NCBI GenBank assembly: GCA_022495995.1
Contig: JAFEMH010006983.1
Span: 42,297-106,296, forward strand
Reading direction: 5' to 3'
Origin: Adenophora triphylla var. japonica
Taxonomy: Eukaryota; Streptophyta; Magnoliopsida; Asterales; Campanulaceae
Length of the DNA stretch: 64,000 nucleotides
Part shown: positions 1 through 13,799 of the stretch, piece after piece
Layout: each line of letters opens with the position of its first letter
Numbering within the stretch: the stretch's first letter is position 1
The notes under the pieces: model-generated
Told to the model about the DNA's origin: nothing
The model's database searches: none
Seen by the model: the letters and a program-made list of their open reading frames with translations, nothing else
Made by a program: the position numbers and the translations under genes

Positions 1-880
1 GTATGGTTCATTTGAAGAACAACTTAAAGGACAAGATGAAAGCATGTCATCTAGGGCTTAAGAAGAAGATGTATTTTAAACTTAGTGAGTGTGCAGAAGC
101 CCCCTACAAGAGAGCTTTTTCATGATTTATTAGAAAAAATGAAGGCTGAAGGTGGTACAAATGTCACTCAATTCTTGGATAACCTGCCCCCTGAAAACTA
201 TGCAAATTCATATTTTAATGGTATGCGATATGGGGAAATGTCTTCGAATGCTGTTGAGTCCTTTAATGCCAGTTCAAAGATGGTCATTCACTGCCTATTA
301 TGGAGCTTATAGATGAAATTCGCTTGAAGGTAATGGCGCAGATGTCAAAGCGTAGAGAAGAGTCAACAAGCGTAGAGAAGAGTCAACTAGTTGGACCTCT
401 ACGTTGTGTCCACTGATGGATAAGAGGTACAATGAGAATATTGAGATGGGAAGACCGTGGATAGTATATGATTCTTCTAAGTTCGTGTATGAAGTACATT
501 CTTTTCCTACAATGGTTGTTAACATTGAAGATTATACATGTACATATGGAAAGTAGCAACAAGATGGCTTCCCTTGCGTTCATGCTTTAGCTACTTTGTA
601 TAAAGCAACTGATAATCCAATTGAATACATTGAGCCATATTTTTATACGAGTTACTACAGAGTGTCCTATGCTAATGCTATTCACCCATATGTGTCGTTT
701 GGGGAACCACCTACTACTGAAAAACCTGTTAGACTCCCCCTAGTCGTAATTCGTCCTCCTGGAAGGCCTAGAAAGAATCGTATCCCTTCTAGGGATGAGA
801 TTACGAAAAGAAAGATTACGTGCAGTCGTTGTGGGAAAGTGGGTAACCACAATCGAAAGTTTTGCAAGGAACCTATGTAG
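1..880 (+). pseudogene. MULE transposase, C-terminal part, decayed
   Basis: Read across frames, this encodes the end of a plant MULE transposase. In order: a segment ending in the NAVESFNA-type motif (about 85-285); a SWIM zinc-finger region (about 525-600) reading YTCTYGK, stop, QQDGFPCVHAL; and a CCHC zinc knuckle CSRCGKVGNHNRKFC (about 820-873) just before the terminal TAG at 878-880. The second Cys of the SWIM CxC is Tyr, and the usual Trp codon is TAG; both are single G-to-A changes. A frameshift near position 110 joins the upstream KKKMYFKLSECAEAPYK frame to the next one. The DDE catalytic part would lie left of the window. The protein would not be functional as written. Confidence 0.85.
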
Positions 881-1650
881 TAATTTTGAATTTTCTTTAA
901 TACATACATTGTTAGCCATTGATGTAGTACTTTATATCGTATTCGAAAAATACATTAATTCTTTGTTATTAATTCATTTTTATTACATTTGTTTATTGTT
1001 TTTAATTATATTTCACATTTGTGAAAGGTCTGTTGATAGATCTTACTTGTGGTCCAGTCCACTGATAAATGTACTTATCAGTTGTTTTCTCAAACTTATC
1101 AGTTGTTTTCTCAAACCTCTTAACCTGAAAGAACTAAAAAACAACTGATAAGTTTAATTATCAGTTATTTTGTATATGTATTTGTGCAATGGGGTTAATA
1201 AACAATTGAGATTCACCAAGTATAAGTATCAGTTGTTTTTTCAAACGTCACAGAACATCAACAACAGATAAATCATAACTATCAGTTGCCTTTCAACACT
1301 GATAAATGTTATAATCAGTTTATTTTTCCACAACTGATAAATGTGAATATAAATTATTTTCTCTAACCTTTTAGAACAACAACACATAAAAACAACTAAT
1401 AAGGTTAATTATCAGTTGTTTCTAATATACACAAATAAGAGATATTCATTTCTTATTGCTCAAGCAAAAAATATGGACTGTAAATGGCAACACCAACAAC
1501 ATAAAAGTATATGGGATGGATTACTCAGAAATTCTAGTTTAAAACAACGTACATTAACAACTAGTAGTTATGTATCTAGGTTGCAATGACAAAATACAGT
1601 TTCCAGCCATATGCATTTGAATACCAAATATAAACTAACATTAACCAGAA
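881..1650. repeat. Non-coding MULE segment rich in AACTGATAA/TTATCAGTT words
   Basis: No gene is visible between the transposase stop and the ULP1 stop. From about 1060 to 1425 the sequence repeatedly contains TTATCAGTTGTTT and its complement AACAACTGATAA, often as inverted pairs 5-10 bp apart (for example 1141-1170), forming short imperfect palindromes. The same words fill other non-coding parts of this element. Confidence 0.75.
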
Positions 1651-2289
1651 TTAAATGTTCCTAATATGCTCATCATCCAGAAAATCCTCAAACACTTTTG
1701 CTCGAAACTGGTTCACTTCATATTTTTCATAGCTTGTTCTGACAGCTGAATAATCAAAATAATCTTTTATCATCATTAGAACATGCATTCCACAATCAAG
1801 ACTGCCCGATATTTATTGTGGCGTGCTTTCAACTTCAATGAACTTCTCCACTTGAGTATCTTCAGGAGTTGATTTCTCTTCTCCAATATATAACTTCCTT
1901 GTATAGTCATACTATAAAATTAAAAAAAAGAAGCAATTAATAATCATGATAGTCAAAATCCTAATATGAAATCATATGTGTTATCACATTATCATCAGTT
2001 TGGCATGAACTGCATAGGGATCCTTTATGTTGTCCACCCTTGAATGATAAGAGTTATAAAACCTGTATTCTCCTGTTTCGACATCAAGTGCTAGTAGAGT
2101 CCAATGCTCGGCCAACCTGGCTACTGCTGGTGTGTGTATCGGGAATAGGATAAACCTAACGCTGTTGCCTTTTCTTAAAAAAATCTCAATAGCATCATCA
2201 ATTGATTTCTTGATTACATTTGTGTAATTTCTTTCTAAAAATGCCTGCAATGAACAAGGGGAGAAAAAAATCTCATACATTAACATTTA

Positions 2290-2600
2290 GTTATTACATT
2301 CTTATCATAGCACAAAAACAACTGATAAAAGTGACTATCAGTTGTTTATTAACACATAATCAATACACAAATGTACATAGAAACAAATGCACATAAAAAC
2401 AACTGATAAAAGTGACTATCAGTTGTTTATTAAATCATACTCAGTACAGAAATGCACATTGAAACAAATGCACATAAGAACAACTAATAAAAATGACTAT
2501 CAGTTGTTTATTAACACATACTACACAAATGCACATTGAAACAACTTATAAAATTGAATATTAGTTGTCATTTATCAGTTGTTTATTTTAGATTTTGAAC
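2290..2600. repeat. Palindromic TATCAGTTG-type repeats in a ULP1 intron
   Basis: Three to four near-identical units of about 80 bp, each with AACAACTGATAAAAGTGA then CTATCAGTTGTTTATTA and a linker containing acaaatgcacat. They lie between the His-motif exon and the next upstream exon. Confidence 0.75.
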
Positions 2601-4399
2601 TAAATCCCTAAAAAAACAATTGTAATCACTTTTATCAATTGTGTTTTCACAACACATTCCACAAAGACACAAAACAAACAAGTGATAAAAACAATTGTGA
2701 TAATTGAAATAAGTGATAATTTTACCATTGGATTTCCTGTGATCACTCCAACACGGGTATTTTGTGAACTCGAAGTTTTGCCTTTGCCCTCATATTGCTT
2801 CTTCATTATCTCAATGTATCCATCAATTAACTGTTAAAAAAATTATCAGTTATTTAACCTATAATCATATACAATCTATTAAGCTGATAAATATGCCTAT
2901 CAGTTTTAACTATTACGTATATATCAGTTTTAGATTAAAGACCATACTGCAACATCAGTTGATCCGTCATGAGCTACTTTCCACAATTCCTCCACAGTAA
3001 TAAGCAAATGTCCTTTTATCCATGCACCCCCACTGCAAGAAGTAACATTTATTAACTGTTAGAATAAATATTAACACAAAGTTTATCCGAGAGAATTTAA
3101 AATAAGTTAATTTTTACTTACTCCTTTGTTAGAGCAAGCACAATCTTTGATAGTGATCAATATATTTTTTATTGATGAGCTTTGTCGTTTTACTATGACC
3201 TTTCTTGAAATTCAGTTTTTGAACATTTTTCGCCTTAATCTTCTTCTCCGTTGGTTAATCATCTTTGATAACAATCTGTGTTTCCTTTGTTTCTTTTTTT
3301 TCTTTTTTTCCATCATCTTTTTTAAGCTTTTTTGGATATGAAACAAAATCATCATCAACTTTTTCAGTCCTCTTTCTTTCCTTCACCCTCTTGACCATTG
3401 ATCCAGTTACTTTGCTCTCATGTGATTCAGCTTCTTTCTTTTTTAGCTCAGCTCTTGCTTCATTCAGTTGAGATTCCAAAGCTGCACACTTACTCATAAT
3501 CACTTTTGCAGACAACTCTTTCTCACTCAATAGTGTCTTCTGTTCTTCCAATTGTACACCTAAAAGAATAGCATCGTCTTCCAACTTTTTCACTTCCTCC
3601 TCATGTCCCATTTCCATCTTCCTTTTTTGGGTTTGGTTTTCCATTTCCTTCTGTAATGTATATTCTTAAAGATCTTTAATTCTTTTACCAGCATCACTCA
3701 GTTCCTTTTCAAATCCTTCAATTTTCTCAAGCAACATATTTGATTCCTTTTATTGACATTCAACATTTGAGTTAGACAACTTATCACACCTTTGAGCCAT
3801 ATTGTTTTTAACCTTGTCAACTCTTCAATAATATTTGTATCATTATTGCTTTTCTTCATCAGCTCCTCCTTCTCTTTTTCCAACTCTTTTTTTTTTCTCC
3901 TCAGTTTCCCATTTTTCCATTTCCAACCTACTATTTACTTTCAACAACTCCTCATTCTCCTCTTCCAACTTTTTCTTCTCATTTTCCAACTTTTCTTTTT
4001 CCAAATGCAGCATGTCCACTTCTACTTTTCTTACAAGGTCATCCAGCAAAGATATTGTTATATCATCCAAATCCATCTCATCTTCTTCATGAATAACTGT
4101 AGTAACATTATCCCCAAAGTTTCCAGCAAAATTCCCCCCACCAACTGCATCATCTTTAGTTTCTTCCGTTGCTTTGATTTGTTTATATTTCTCAACTCAT
4201 CATCTTCCATTTCTTCATCGCTCTTTACATATTCAACTTTCTCAACTTCATCATCTTGAGTTTCTTCATCGCTCGTTACATTTTCATCATCACAAAGCAT
4301 TTCTGTTTCTTCCCGGCTCCAAACCAACTCATTTTCTTTGACCTGAAAGTTAACATCAAAATGTTACAAAACTTCAAAAGAATTGTCCATTTATTTAAA

Positions 4400-4770
4400 C
4401 AGCTACCAGAAAACATCTGATAATCACTTCTATCAGTTAATTTTTCAAACTATTATTGTCCAAAACACTTAAAAATAAATGATAAATAATATTTATCATT
4501 TGTTTAACCAAACACCTAGCAAAAAAACACTTAAAAACAACTGATAACTATCATTTATCAGTTGTTTTCCAAAACTGATAAATGTACTTATCAATTGTTT
4601 ACTCAAACCTCTTAGCCCAAAAACACTTTAAAAACAACTGATAGTCACTTTTATATGTTGTCTTTCAACACTCTGATAAATGTGAATATCAGTTTATTTT
4701 TCAAAACTTTTAGCACAAACGATTCTTGATGAACATACAACTGATAAATATATTTTAGTATTTTTTGGTT
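4400..4770. repeat. Palindromic TATCAGTTG-type repeats in a ULP1 intron
   Basis: Further copies of AACTGATAA / TTATCAGTT, including a close inverted pair at about 4540-4572, in the non-coding segment between the acidic coiled-coil exon and the WELPKKFDG exon. Confidence 0.7.
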
Positions 4771-5116
4771 TAAACTTACATTTTCCCTCTTCAGCGGATC
4801 GATGCATAACTCTTTGAACCCATCAAACTTCTTCGGCAATTCCCACTTTAAAAACCTTGGAAGAAGTAGTTCCCTTTTTGGTTCGAATATTGTTGTGTGT
4901 TCGCTGAACCAATACTGTATAAATGATAGGATAATGATACTTGATAGTATGCTAAACTGAAAAGAAAACAATATTAATAGAACGTAAATATCATTTTACT
5001 TATCGACAACACAAATACACATCCTTTCACCTTCTCTGGTTCTCTATAGTTTTCACGGACTGAATTCATTAGATAATCCACTATTTCTTGAGACCAGTTG
5101 AAATCTTTCATGCTAT

Positions 5117-5850
5117 CACTACCAGAAACAGGTGATTTAGCGGCGGAAATTTCCGTCGCTAAAAAGCAATTTCTGTCGCTAAAAATGAACACCGGCGGAA
5201 AAATTCCGTCGGTGGTACACCGCTACCAGCCCGCCGCAGTGCTCCGACGGCTCAATTTCCGCCGGTATATTTTGATTTTACCGACGGAATTAATTCCGCC
5301 GGTGATTTAATGGTTACAGCGACGGAAATTTCCGCCGTTAAATCAATTTAATTTAATTAAATTTTCATTTCAGCAACGGAAAATTCCGTCGCTGTAATAA
5401 AAATTAATTAAATTAAATTGATTTCAGCGGCAAAAATTTCCGTCGCTGTAATAAAAATTAAATTAAAATAAATTAATTTCAGCGGCGGAAATTCCCGTCG
5501 CTGAAATCATTTAATTTTAATTTAATTTTTATTACAGCGACAGAAATTTCCGCCGCTGAAATCAAAAATTAAAATAAAATTAAATGATATAGCAGCGGAA
5601 GTTTCCGTCGCTGGAATAAAATTAATTAAAATAAAATAATTTCAGCGACGGTAATTTCCGCCGCTGAAATAAATTTATTTTAATTAATTTTATTCCAGCG
5701 ACGGAAATTTCCGCCGCTATAATCAAAAAATTAAATTAAAATTAATTGATATAGCGGCGGAAATTTCCGTCGCTGTAATTAAAATTAAGTAAAATAAATT
5801 AATTTCAGCGACGGAAATTTCCGTCGCTGATTCTGAAATAAATTAAAAAA
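5117..5850. repeat. CACTA left subterminal palindromic repeat array
   Basis: About a dozen units of the type CAGCGACGGAAATTTCCGTCGCTG, each itself nearly palindromic, are separated by AT-only linkers. In En/Spm such subterminal repeats bind the TNPA protein; that role here is inferred from the family. Confidence 0.9.
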
Positions 5851-6090
5851 AAATTAAAATATCAATAAACCAAAATTTTTTGTACCTGATATAACAATTC
5901 AATTTATAAAACTAAAACTATAAAAACTAAAAATCAAATATCAGCGTACCAAATAAAGACTAAATATCACCGTACCAAATCAGGAGGGGGAGAGGGGGGG
6001 ATAGGGGGAGGGGCTCCCGCGGGTACCAAATATCTCAAATATTTACAAACAAGTATAAATTAGTACAAAAAAGTCTAAAATAGTCCGTAA

Positions 6091-7833
6091 TCAACTCGGG
6101 GGAGGCCGGAAATTACCCTGGGGGTCCTGGTCCAAATGAGCCATCAACGGCGCCAATTGTCTTTGAGTCTCTGCATGAGCCTCCGTAAGCTTTGCCCGCT
6201 CGCGTCTCTCCTCCTCCAACGCAGCCTCCAGAGTGTCGACCCTCGGATCATGAAACGTGGGCAGGGCAACATTTCGCCGACGGCCGGTCGACGTCGACGG
6301 GCATTGCTGCCCGTAATCCCCCATTCCTAACACTCGGGCTCCTCTCTTTGGATGTCCCTCAGAGGTGACCGAGTGCCAAACATCAGGCACGAAGGGGACA
6401 GGCTCGCCGGGAGGCGTTCCTTCGGGAACAACGGCGGCTTGATATACACTCTGTCAAAATAAAACAAATAATTATAATCATATACACAATGTAAGGTACA
6501 TAAATAAATTTACATATTCAAAATCAAGTCATTTAATGATAGTTTACTTACAAAGGCATTAGCAGAGCGATCGTCAACCCATTGCGGAGGTTGATCGGGC
6601 GCTGTAGGATTCCGAACATGGCAGCTAGTGTAAACATCCAAAAAACTGACATTCGGACCATGATCCCTTTCCTATAAATAAAATAAGCGAGATTATTACT
6701 TTGAAATTGTATAAATGCAACATTTAAACTGATTTAAAAGCATGCATACACTACATTTACACTAAAACCATGGATTTCATAGCATCAACATGGCTCCCAG
6801 CTAACATACGTACATAAACCTATTTAAAAGCATCCATACACTACTACATTTAAACTAACATACATACCATGCGGTCGTGATGCTCGCCGACCATGAGGGT
6901 CCCCATGGTATGCATCACCGCCGACCCCGAGGAGCCTGCTCTATTCGCCTTAGCCTGTTTGGATATAGCCTTCGCCGCATCCGACCCCCAATATTCGCAA
7001 AATTGAAGAAACACCTCCTCGGTCATCCAAGTAGATGTCAAGGGCTGTTGTTTCACCGCGAGCCGGTTAGTATACTATTGTTTCTTCGTGTTACCTATAA
7101 AAAATATGAATATCTCGTAAACATATAATGATGACATTATAAAATTAAAAGAGTATAATCATTGTTAATCAAACTAATTAAGGATAGATAAATATGTTAC
7201 CAATATGGTCCTTAAATAGCTTGTGAGCCTGTATATCGAAAACATATCTAGCCGTCGCCTCGTCGATTTTCGACGCCTAATAATATTTCCCCTACAACAT
7301 ATAATGATAACATTACAAAACTAAAAGAGTATAATCATTATTAATTATAACATTTTAATAACAAACTAACATTTAAGTTTTAAATAAAAACCATTAACAC
7401 ATTACCTTAAACTCCTCTCACGCATCCTCATTCTGCCTCGGTGGCAATGATTTCCAGTTGGGCCAATACTCTGTCATTTGCCGAGACCGCCAATACTGCC
7501 CGATCTTAGTCCCTGTGGTAGGGTATCCACCTACAAACCTGCCAAGTATATTTATACAATAACATTTTAACTTAAATAATGAATTATATATAAAACAAAA
7601 AGGAACCAACTTATATCAAATTAATGAAGAGTTACTTACTGGTCATAATGTGACGATATCCAGACAAATATCCTCCCCTCAGAATCGACAGTAGTATGAG
7701 TATCGGCCCCAGAGGTGGAGCTAGTACTACTGCGTGAAGGGTCGACATCATCAGTACCGGATCGGGATGGTTGCGTCCCATTAATAGATGTGTAGATGGG
7801 CTTACTCTTCCTACCCTTTCTACTAGAACTCAT
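6091..7833 (-). CDS. TNPA-like protein (plant transposase Ptta/En/Spm, Transposase_24 type), several exons
   Basis: Coding segments on - form one multi-exon gene. The first runs from ATG at 7833 (MSSSRKGRKSKPIYTSING) through a Ser/Thr-rich region. Next comes about 7540-7418 with YWRSRQMTEYWPNWKSLPP, then 7056-6850 with WMTEEVFLQFCEYW and the signature ANRAGSSGSAVMHTMGTL. The last, 6390-6091, is a predicted helical tail (LEAALEEERRERAKLTEAHA). The SSGSAVMHTMGT motif matches the En/Spm-like transposase family whose members bind subterminal repeats. Neighbouring introns are AT-rich. I see no internal break in these segments, but exon edges are approximate. It lies downstream of the TNP2 gene on the same strand. 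Confidence 0.75.
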
Positions 7834-7886
7834 ATCTGTATTACATTAAAAATATTAAAATATAAAAATTAACAATAGGAAACAAT

Positions 7887-8226
7887 ATATTCACAATACA
7901 TATAAAACTTTAATGTTCTAATAATCTAAAGCATTCACAATACATATAAAACTTTAAACTATTAATAATATAAAGCATTCACAATACATATAAAACTTTA
8001 AAGTTCTAATAATCTAAAGCATTCACAATATATATAAAATGACGGATATTAATAATAATCTAAAGCATTCACAATACATATAAAACTTTAAAGTTCTAAT
8101 AATCTAAAGCATTCACAATACATATAAAACTTTAAACTATTAATAATCTAAAGAATTTACAATACATATAAAACTTTAAAGTTCTAATAATCTAAAGCAT
8201 TCACAATACATATAAAACTTTAAACT
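7887..8226. repeat. 44-bp tandem repeat array, about 7 copies
   Basis: The unit contains aaagcattcacaatacata, taaaactttaaa and gttctaat. The word GCATTC recurs at 7931, 7975, 8019, 8065, 8109, (variant 8153) and 8197, a spacing of 44 bp with one 46. It lies between the TNPA-like and TNP2-like genes, just downstream of the TNP2 stop. Confidence 0.9.
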
Positions 8227-8230
8227 ATTA

Positions 8231-11200
8231 TTAATCTTCGTCCCCATCATCATCACTGGACTCTGAATTACTACAAAACTCGAGTTCTTCATCTTCGTCT
8301 TCGGACTCTGATGAATCAAACTCTGGTTCCTCTTCCTCTTCCTCTGATTCATCAATATCAATGTGTGCGAGATGACCTGAACGAGGCGGAGGAGGTGGCA
8401 AATTCACTGGTAAGAAATCCTCCTCGGGTTCATCAACATTTTGAGGAATATGAGTGACATCATCTAATGGATGATTAGCTGATGAAACGTTAGGTGGCAC
8501 TGGTATTTCATCCTCTTGATAGGGTGTTTCTAATGACGACTCTGTAGTTGTCGACGAGGGTAGGTTGTCAATTATGCTCCTAGCCTTGGTTATCCAGACA
8601 GCCCACCATCCATCGGGTCGCGGACGAGGGTAGGGAGTCATGTATACCTGTTGTGCTTGAGATGCTAAGATGAAGACGTCGTCGCCATTATGTCTGGACG
8701 AGTCCTTTACGTCGACGAGGTCAAATATGGCGTGCTTCTTAACACCTCGCACAGCATCTCGCCAATCACAATTGAACAAGACAACATTGTTTCTACCCAA
8801 ATACTCCACCTCGACTACTTCTTTCAGGATGCCATAATAATCAAGGTTTCCTTTAAGCTTCACACCGCTATTCCACGTCAATTTAGAGCCCCCGTAATCT
8901 TTGGTATGAAACACATAGCCATTCACGAAATAACCGTTATATAAATGAACGTTCAAGTACGGAGTTGATGCTAAATATCTTAACCTCGTAGCTTTGGCAT
9001 CACCCGGATGTTCAGCTATCTATACGACAATATGTAACCAATTTAATACAATTTTAAGATTGAATGTTTAAAGAAGTGTATGGAATAAATTTGAATAAAA
9101 CAAAATATTTACATATTTCCTTAGCCAGTTTGGAAATTCTCTGTCTGTCCTAGTTGCGATGAGTTCTGGAGATAAATCCTGAGCTAAATCTTCAAACATT
9201 CTGCAATAGGGTTAAACAAGGCATATCATATGCAGGTAATTAAACATGCATAATTTAATCGACGAGGCGTAAACATAACATCAATGACTTACTTGATATA
9301 CTCCCCAACCTCGTCACAGTTAAGAAGAACATAGAGTGAGACCGCGTCAAACTCTTTAGCGGTTAACGTACGCGTACCAACCCGTTTGCCGAGGAACCGA
9401 CCAGGGGATGAAAATACAGAGATGTTTCCCTTGGACGGACAACCACCATCATAATTGCGGCCAACCCTAGTCAATCTCGTATCAACATCAGGAGGAAAAT
9501 ATGTTCCGACAAAGGCAACAATCTCATCTATAATAAAACCTCTGAAATTGAGGCCTCGACCATGGCCCTATTGCTCATCTTCCTTTTCAATTGGCCTAGA
9601 TACCTAAAAGTCATTCGTAGATTAAAACATAAATAATGTTAAAGAATAGGTATATTGTTAATGCTCAAATTATTTAGAAATAGAATAAATTCAATTACCT
9701 CTCAAATGGATACATCCATCTGTATTGAACTGGACCACCGACTCTAGCTTCGTATGCCAAGTGGACCGGTAAATGCTCCATAGAATCAAAGAATGAAGGA
9801 GGAAATATCTTCTCAAGTTTGCACAAAGTCACTACGATGCTCTCCTCAAGATTTTTCATGTGATCAACACGCAGTGTGGTCGATGTTAACGCTCGAAAAA
9901 ACTCACTTAACTCTGTTAACGCCACCCAGATATTGTCAGGCAAGAGACCCCTGAGAGCAATCGGAAGTAGCCTATCCAGCAAAACGTGGCAATCGTGACT
10001 TTTCAAACCCTGGACTTTCCCCTCCTCTACATTGACACAGTTACCAATGTTAGACGCGTAACCATCTGGAAGCCTTAAATCCTTGAGCCATTTCAGGAGG
10101 AGGAGTTTGTTTTCCTTTGTAAGCACGTATTGAGCCATCGGTCTAATTGGTTTACCATTGACGTATACCAAGTCTAAGGCCGGCCGCTTACAGATTTCTT
10201 TAAGGTCCATTCGAGCTTTATAGTTGTCTTTAGTTGTTGCTTGAAATCCATCAACGTGTTAAAAACATTATCGAATACATTCTTCTCAATGTGCATCACG
10301 TCAAGGTAATGTCGAATGAGATTTGTTTTCCAGTATGGCAGCTCCCAAAATATACTCCTCTTGGTCCAGTTATGGGTAGTCCCAAACCCTTGTATTTTGG
10401 TCTTCGAAAACTTTTTCCCCCACCGAGGATCGGGCAATCTAGATACCTTCTCATAGACCGTGTCACCACTTAAACGAATCGGGGCCTCATCATGGTCAAT
10501 CTTGTTCTTTTTAAACGCATTCTTCTGGGTCCTGAATGGGTGGTCCTCCGGAAGAAATTGTCTATGGAAATCGAACCAACATGGTTTTCCAGAGTGCGTG
10601 AGCGTGAAAGACTTTGTGTCACTCATACAATACGGACAGGCCAACTTCCCGTGGGTGCTCCAATCCGATAACATCCCATATGCAGGGAAGTCATTAACTG
10701 TCCACATCAACGCAGCCTTCATGCTGAAATTCTCTCGCTTGAAAGCATCCCACGTTTTGACCCCATCCTCCCAAAGCTGTTTCAATTCGTCCATCAAAGG
10801 TCGGAGATAGACGTCAATGTTCCTCCCAGGGTTGTTTGGGCCGGGGATGAATAACGACAAGAACATGTAGGGATCACTCATACACAACCAGGGCGGAAGA
10901 TTGTAGACAGTGGCTATAACTGGCCAACAAGAGTAAGATTTTGCCCCAGGACCAAACGGATTGAAACCATCAGAGCAGATGCATAACCGTATATTTCTTG
11001 CTTCAGATGCAAAGTCAGGATAAGTCTCATCAAAGTGTTTCCATGCCTCCCCATAACTGGGATGAATCAACACACCATCTTCACGCAAACTTTCCTTATG
11101 CCAACGCATTGCTTCTGAAGTAGATTTAGACGCGTAGAGGCGTTGCAGTCTTGGAATCAACGACATGTAACGCAACTGCTTATGTGGTTTGTTTTTCTTG

Positions 11201-12039
11201 TGTTTTGAACTCTCCCTTCGATTAGGCTTATATCTACTTTGTCCGCAAATTGAACACTCTGTCTTCTGTGAATCTTCCTTGTAGAATAGCATGCAGTCAT
11301 TCTTACACGCATCAATCTTTTCATAACATAGCCTAATCTGCCCAACCAACTTCTTTGTTTCATAAAAGTTTGTAACCATCTTATTCTCTTTCGGCAACAT
11401 CCGCTTAATTGCTTTCATGATACGATTATAAGCAGACTAGCTAATATTGCAATCAACCTTTATGTTTAGGAGTTCAACCACAGCCTCCAACACACTGATC
11501 TCGCAACCTGGATAGACCTTCTCTTTTGCAGAGTCCATAGCATCAATAAATTTCTTGGCTGCAGGGGTTGGTTCTTGCTGTTGGTTCTCTGACCAATCGA
11601 ATTCAGGACCGGCTGCATCCCTAACCATATCTTCCATATTCAAAGGTGGTTCTTCATTGTCCTGAATAATAGGTTCGGGTTCGGGTTCGGGTTCGGGAGG
11701 TACATGAATATTCCCGGGGGGATTATTCGCAACATTTGTGCGCAATCTCAGCTCACCATGACGAGTCCACCGTTTGTACTCAACTTCAAACCCGTTACGC
11801 AAAAGATGTTTCTGAGTATCGATCAAGCTTAGATACTTGACATTACAACAGATGGTGCATGGACACCTAATCTTACCATCTTTATCCATGTGACTGGTTT
11901 TATTTGATTGAGCAAATTCAATAAACCCCATCAACCCTCTTATAAACTCAGGATTGATACTGCAATGATTCGGCAACTTCCGCTTGTACATCCAACTACG
12001 ATCATCGTTAACAGACATCACTCCTGCATTGCAATCCAT
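8231..12039 (-). CDS. TNP2-like CACTA transposase (multi-exon)
   Basis: The coding blocks follow the order usual for plant CACTA transposases. 12039-11437 is the transposase-associated domain (start MDCNAGVMSVNDDRSWMY, with GKIRCPCTICCN), including an acidic PEPEPEPEP stretch. 11418-10174 is the Transposase_21 core (ACKNDCMLFYKE, CSICGQSRYK, DGFNPFG, YNLPPWLCM, GRNIDVYLRPLMDEL, YLDVMHIEKNVFDN). 10210-9695 is a DUF4218-type block (SHDCHVLLDRLLPIALRGLL, ending YRWMYPFER). 9474-9289 is a linking exon. 8956-8231 is a DUF4216-type block (YYGILKEVVEVEYLG, WRDAVRGVKKHAIFDLVDV) with a very acidic tail ending in DDDGDED. TNP2 is the catalytic transposase that cuts the element ends. The reading is largely open, so this copy may be recently active. 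Splice sites were not all resolved. Confidence 0.9.
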
Positions 12040-12256
12040 ATATTATATGTACACTCAATTTAATCGACGGATGAAACAAAATTGGGATGTTAATAATTAT
12101 TGGATTTCATAATATATTAACAGTTTAGAAGTAATTAACGTAATATCATTCCCTAAATTTGAATTACAAACTTAAAAGCAACACAGATCTTCTTAAAATA
12201 AATATAAACCTTCTAACTCATATTTAACAATATATTAACAGGTCTTCTTAAAGTGT

Positions 12257-13793
12257 CTAGGAACTCGTTCCCGCTCCCGAACTCGAATCTCTACTCTTCC
12301 TCCGCCTCGGTCCCCGGGAGGTCTTTGGTCTAGGTATGTCGAAAAAGTCAGTCTGACCTCGTCCTGGCTCAGGTATCATTTGAGCCGGTGGATCAATTAG
12401 TCTGGTAGCTCTCGGTCTTGCTCTTTCTGCCTCAAGGCCTCCTGCGAGCTATCACTTCGGGATCATTTCTCAAAGCGGCTCTCCGAAGCTCCCGTCTCTC
12501 ATAATCTGGCTGCAATGTCGCCGGTGATTTCATCGGGGTTGCTCTTGGCCTCTATGTCTCTTAATGTCCGTGGAAGAATAATGCGCCCAAAATAGTCTCG
12601 GCGTCGAGTCTCTATCATCACCGTACGGGACCTTCTTTGCTCCTCGTACCATATCGAGATACTCGGTGGTCAAAAATGTGCTACCTCTAGTCTGACGGAG
12701 TAGTGGTCGTATCGGAAGAAAGCCCTCTAGAAATGCTCACAAAGAAATGTGTAGTCGAGGCTCGGTCATAATCAACGGCATGGTATTAGTCGTCAACTGC
12801 TCTCTCAAAGTCCGAATGGTCTGCTGCGGGTATCCGTACTGTCTGCTCACTAGAGATGGAATGGAAAAGGATGATACATGTAGTCCCAGAAGTCGGACAA
12901 TCACTGACTCATCCTGAATATCTCTCATAGTCTGCAATCCCCATGCCGGAATCCAATAGTACAGGTTTGCGGTCTCATATCGTGCCAAGGCCAACCTCCT
13001 ATGCCAACTCTCAGTAGCGGCATCCCTCAATATCCTGCGTTGTCCAGTCAACCAAGGTAAAGGCCGTCGCCCCTGCAGCGGTGGCGAGATCAAGCGCAAT
13101 CTCTCATACGGCCACAATGATAGTAATGCCGTGCTGAACCCATGTACTCGGATCCGTCAGCTAATCTATCAATTCCGTGGTATGTCTCCGCTAGAAACAG
13201 TGGAATGATGTCCATCGCGCCCTGTCCAGATTGAATATGCCGGATGTCAACTCCTCGATCACCTCTCATTTGCTGATGATCTCTAACGGCGTAGCTGGAC
13301 ACACTCGATGTAGCCGCGAAGTAGTGCGGCGACGTAATGAGCAACATGAATATATCTAAGGAAGTGGATAGATCAAACGGTCAGGGCCGGTCTGACTCAA
13401 TCTGGCTATATGAGTCAAGTCTATGAATCTATCGTCAACGACAATGCCCGATACCCAGTCTGCTGATAATCCCAAGAATTTAGATAGTTGCTCCGTAACT
13501 GATCGTCTGTCTCAAGGAAATGCCACAGTCCTCGACTCAGCCACACCAGTCAGTGCTCGAAAATCCTCCATCGTTGACATCAGATCATTGTACGATAGGG
13601 TGAACACATGTCGCTCCGAATCCCAAAAGCACGAAGCAGCTCGGAGCAGATCCCAATCAATCTTCCAATCTTTTAGAGACCAGATGCATGGCATGCTATA
13701 CCTCATGTCAATAAGTTTCCGGTGTTGTTTTTGGTGAAAGCGCGAGAGTTCAAGAATGTCTTGTTGAAATTGATACTCTCGGGAAACAATTTC
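12257..13793 (-). CDS. Plant mobile domain (PMD) protein carried by the CACTA element
   Basis: Coding blocks on - read DWKIDWDLLRAASCFWDSER, then HVFTLSYNDLMSTMEDFRAL followed by TG (13706-13512), the start of the plant mobile (aminotransferase-like) domain. Later blocks (13347-13090, 13117-12737) include WPYERLRLISPPL. The C-terminus (about 12400-12260) is basic and Arg/Ser-rich (FFDIPRPKTSRGPRRRKS), stopping at 12257-12259. The frame is open from about 13793, but no convincing ATG was found there, and joins between blocks need introns or frameshifts. PMD proteins such as Arabidopsis MAIN act in silencing and genome stability, and relatives are often carried by transposons. The function here is unknown. 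Confidence 0.75.
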
Positions 13794-13799
13794 TCCATT

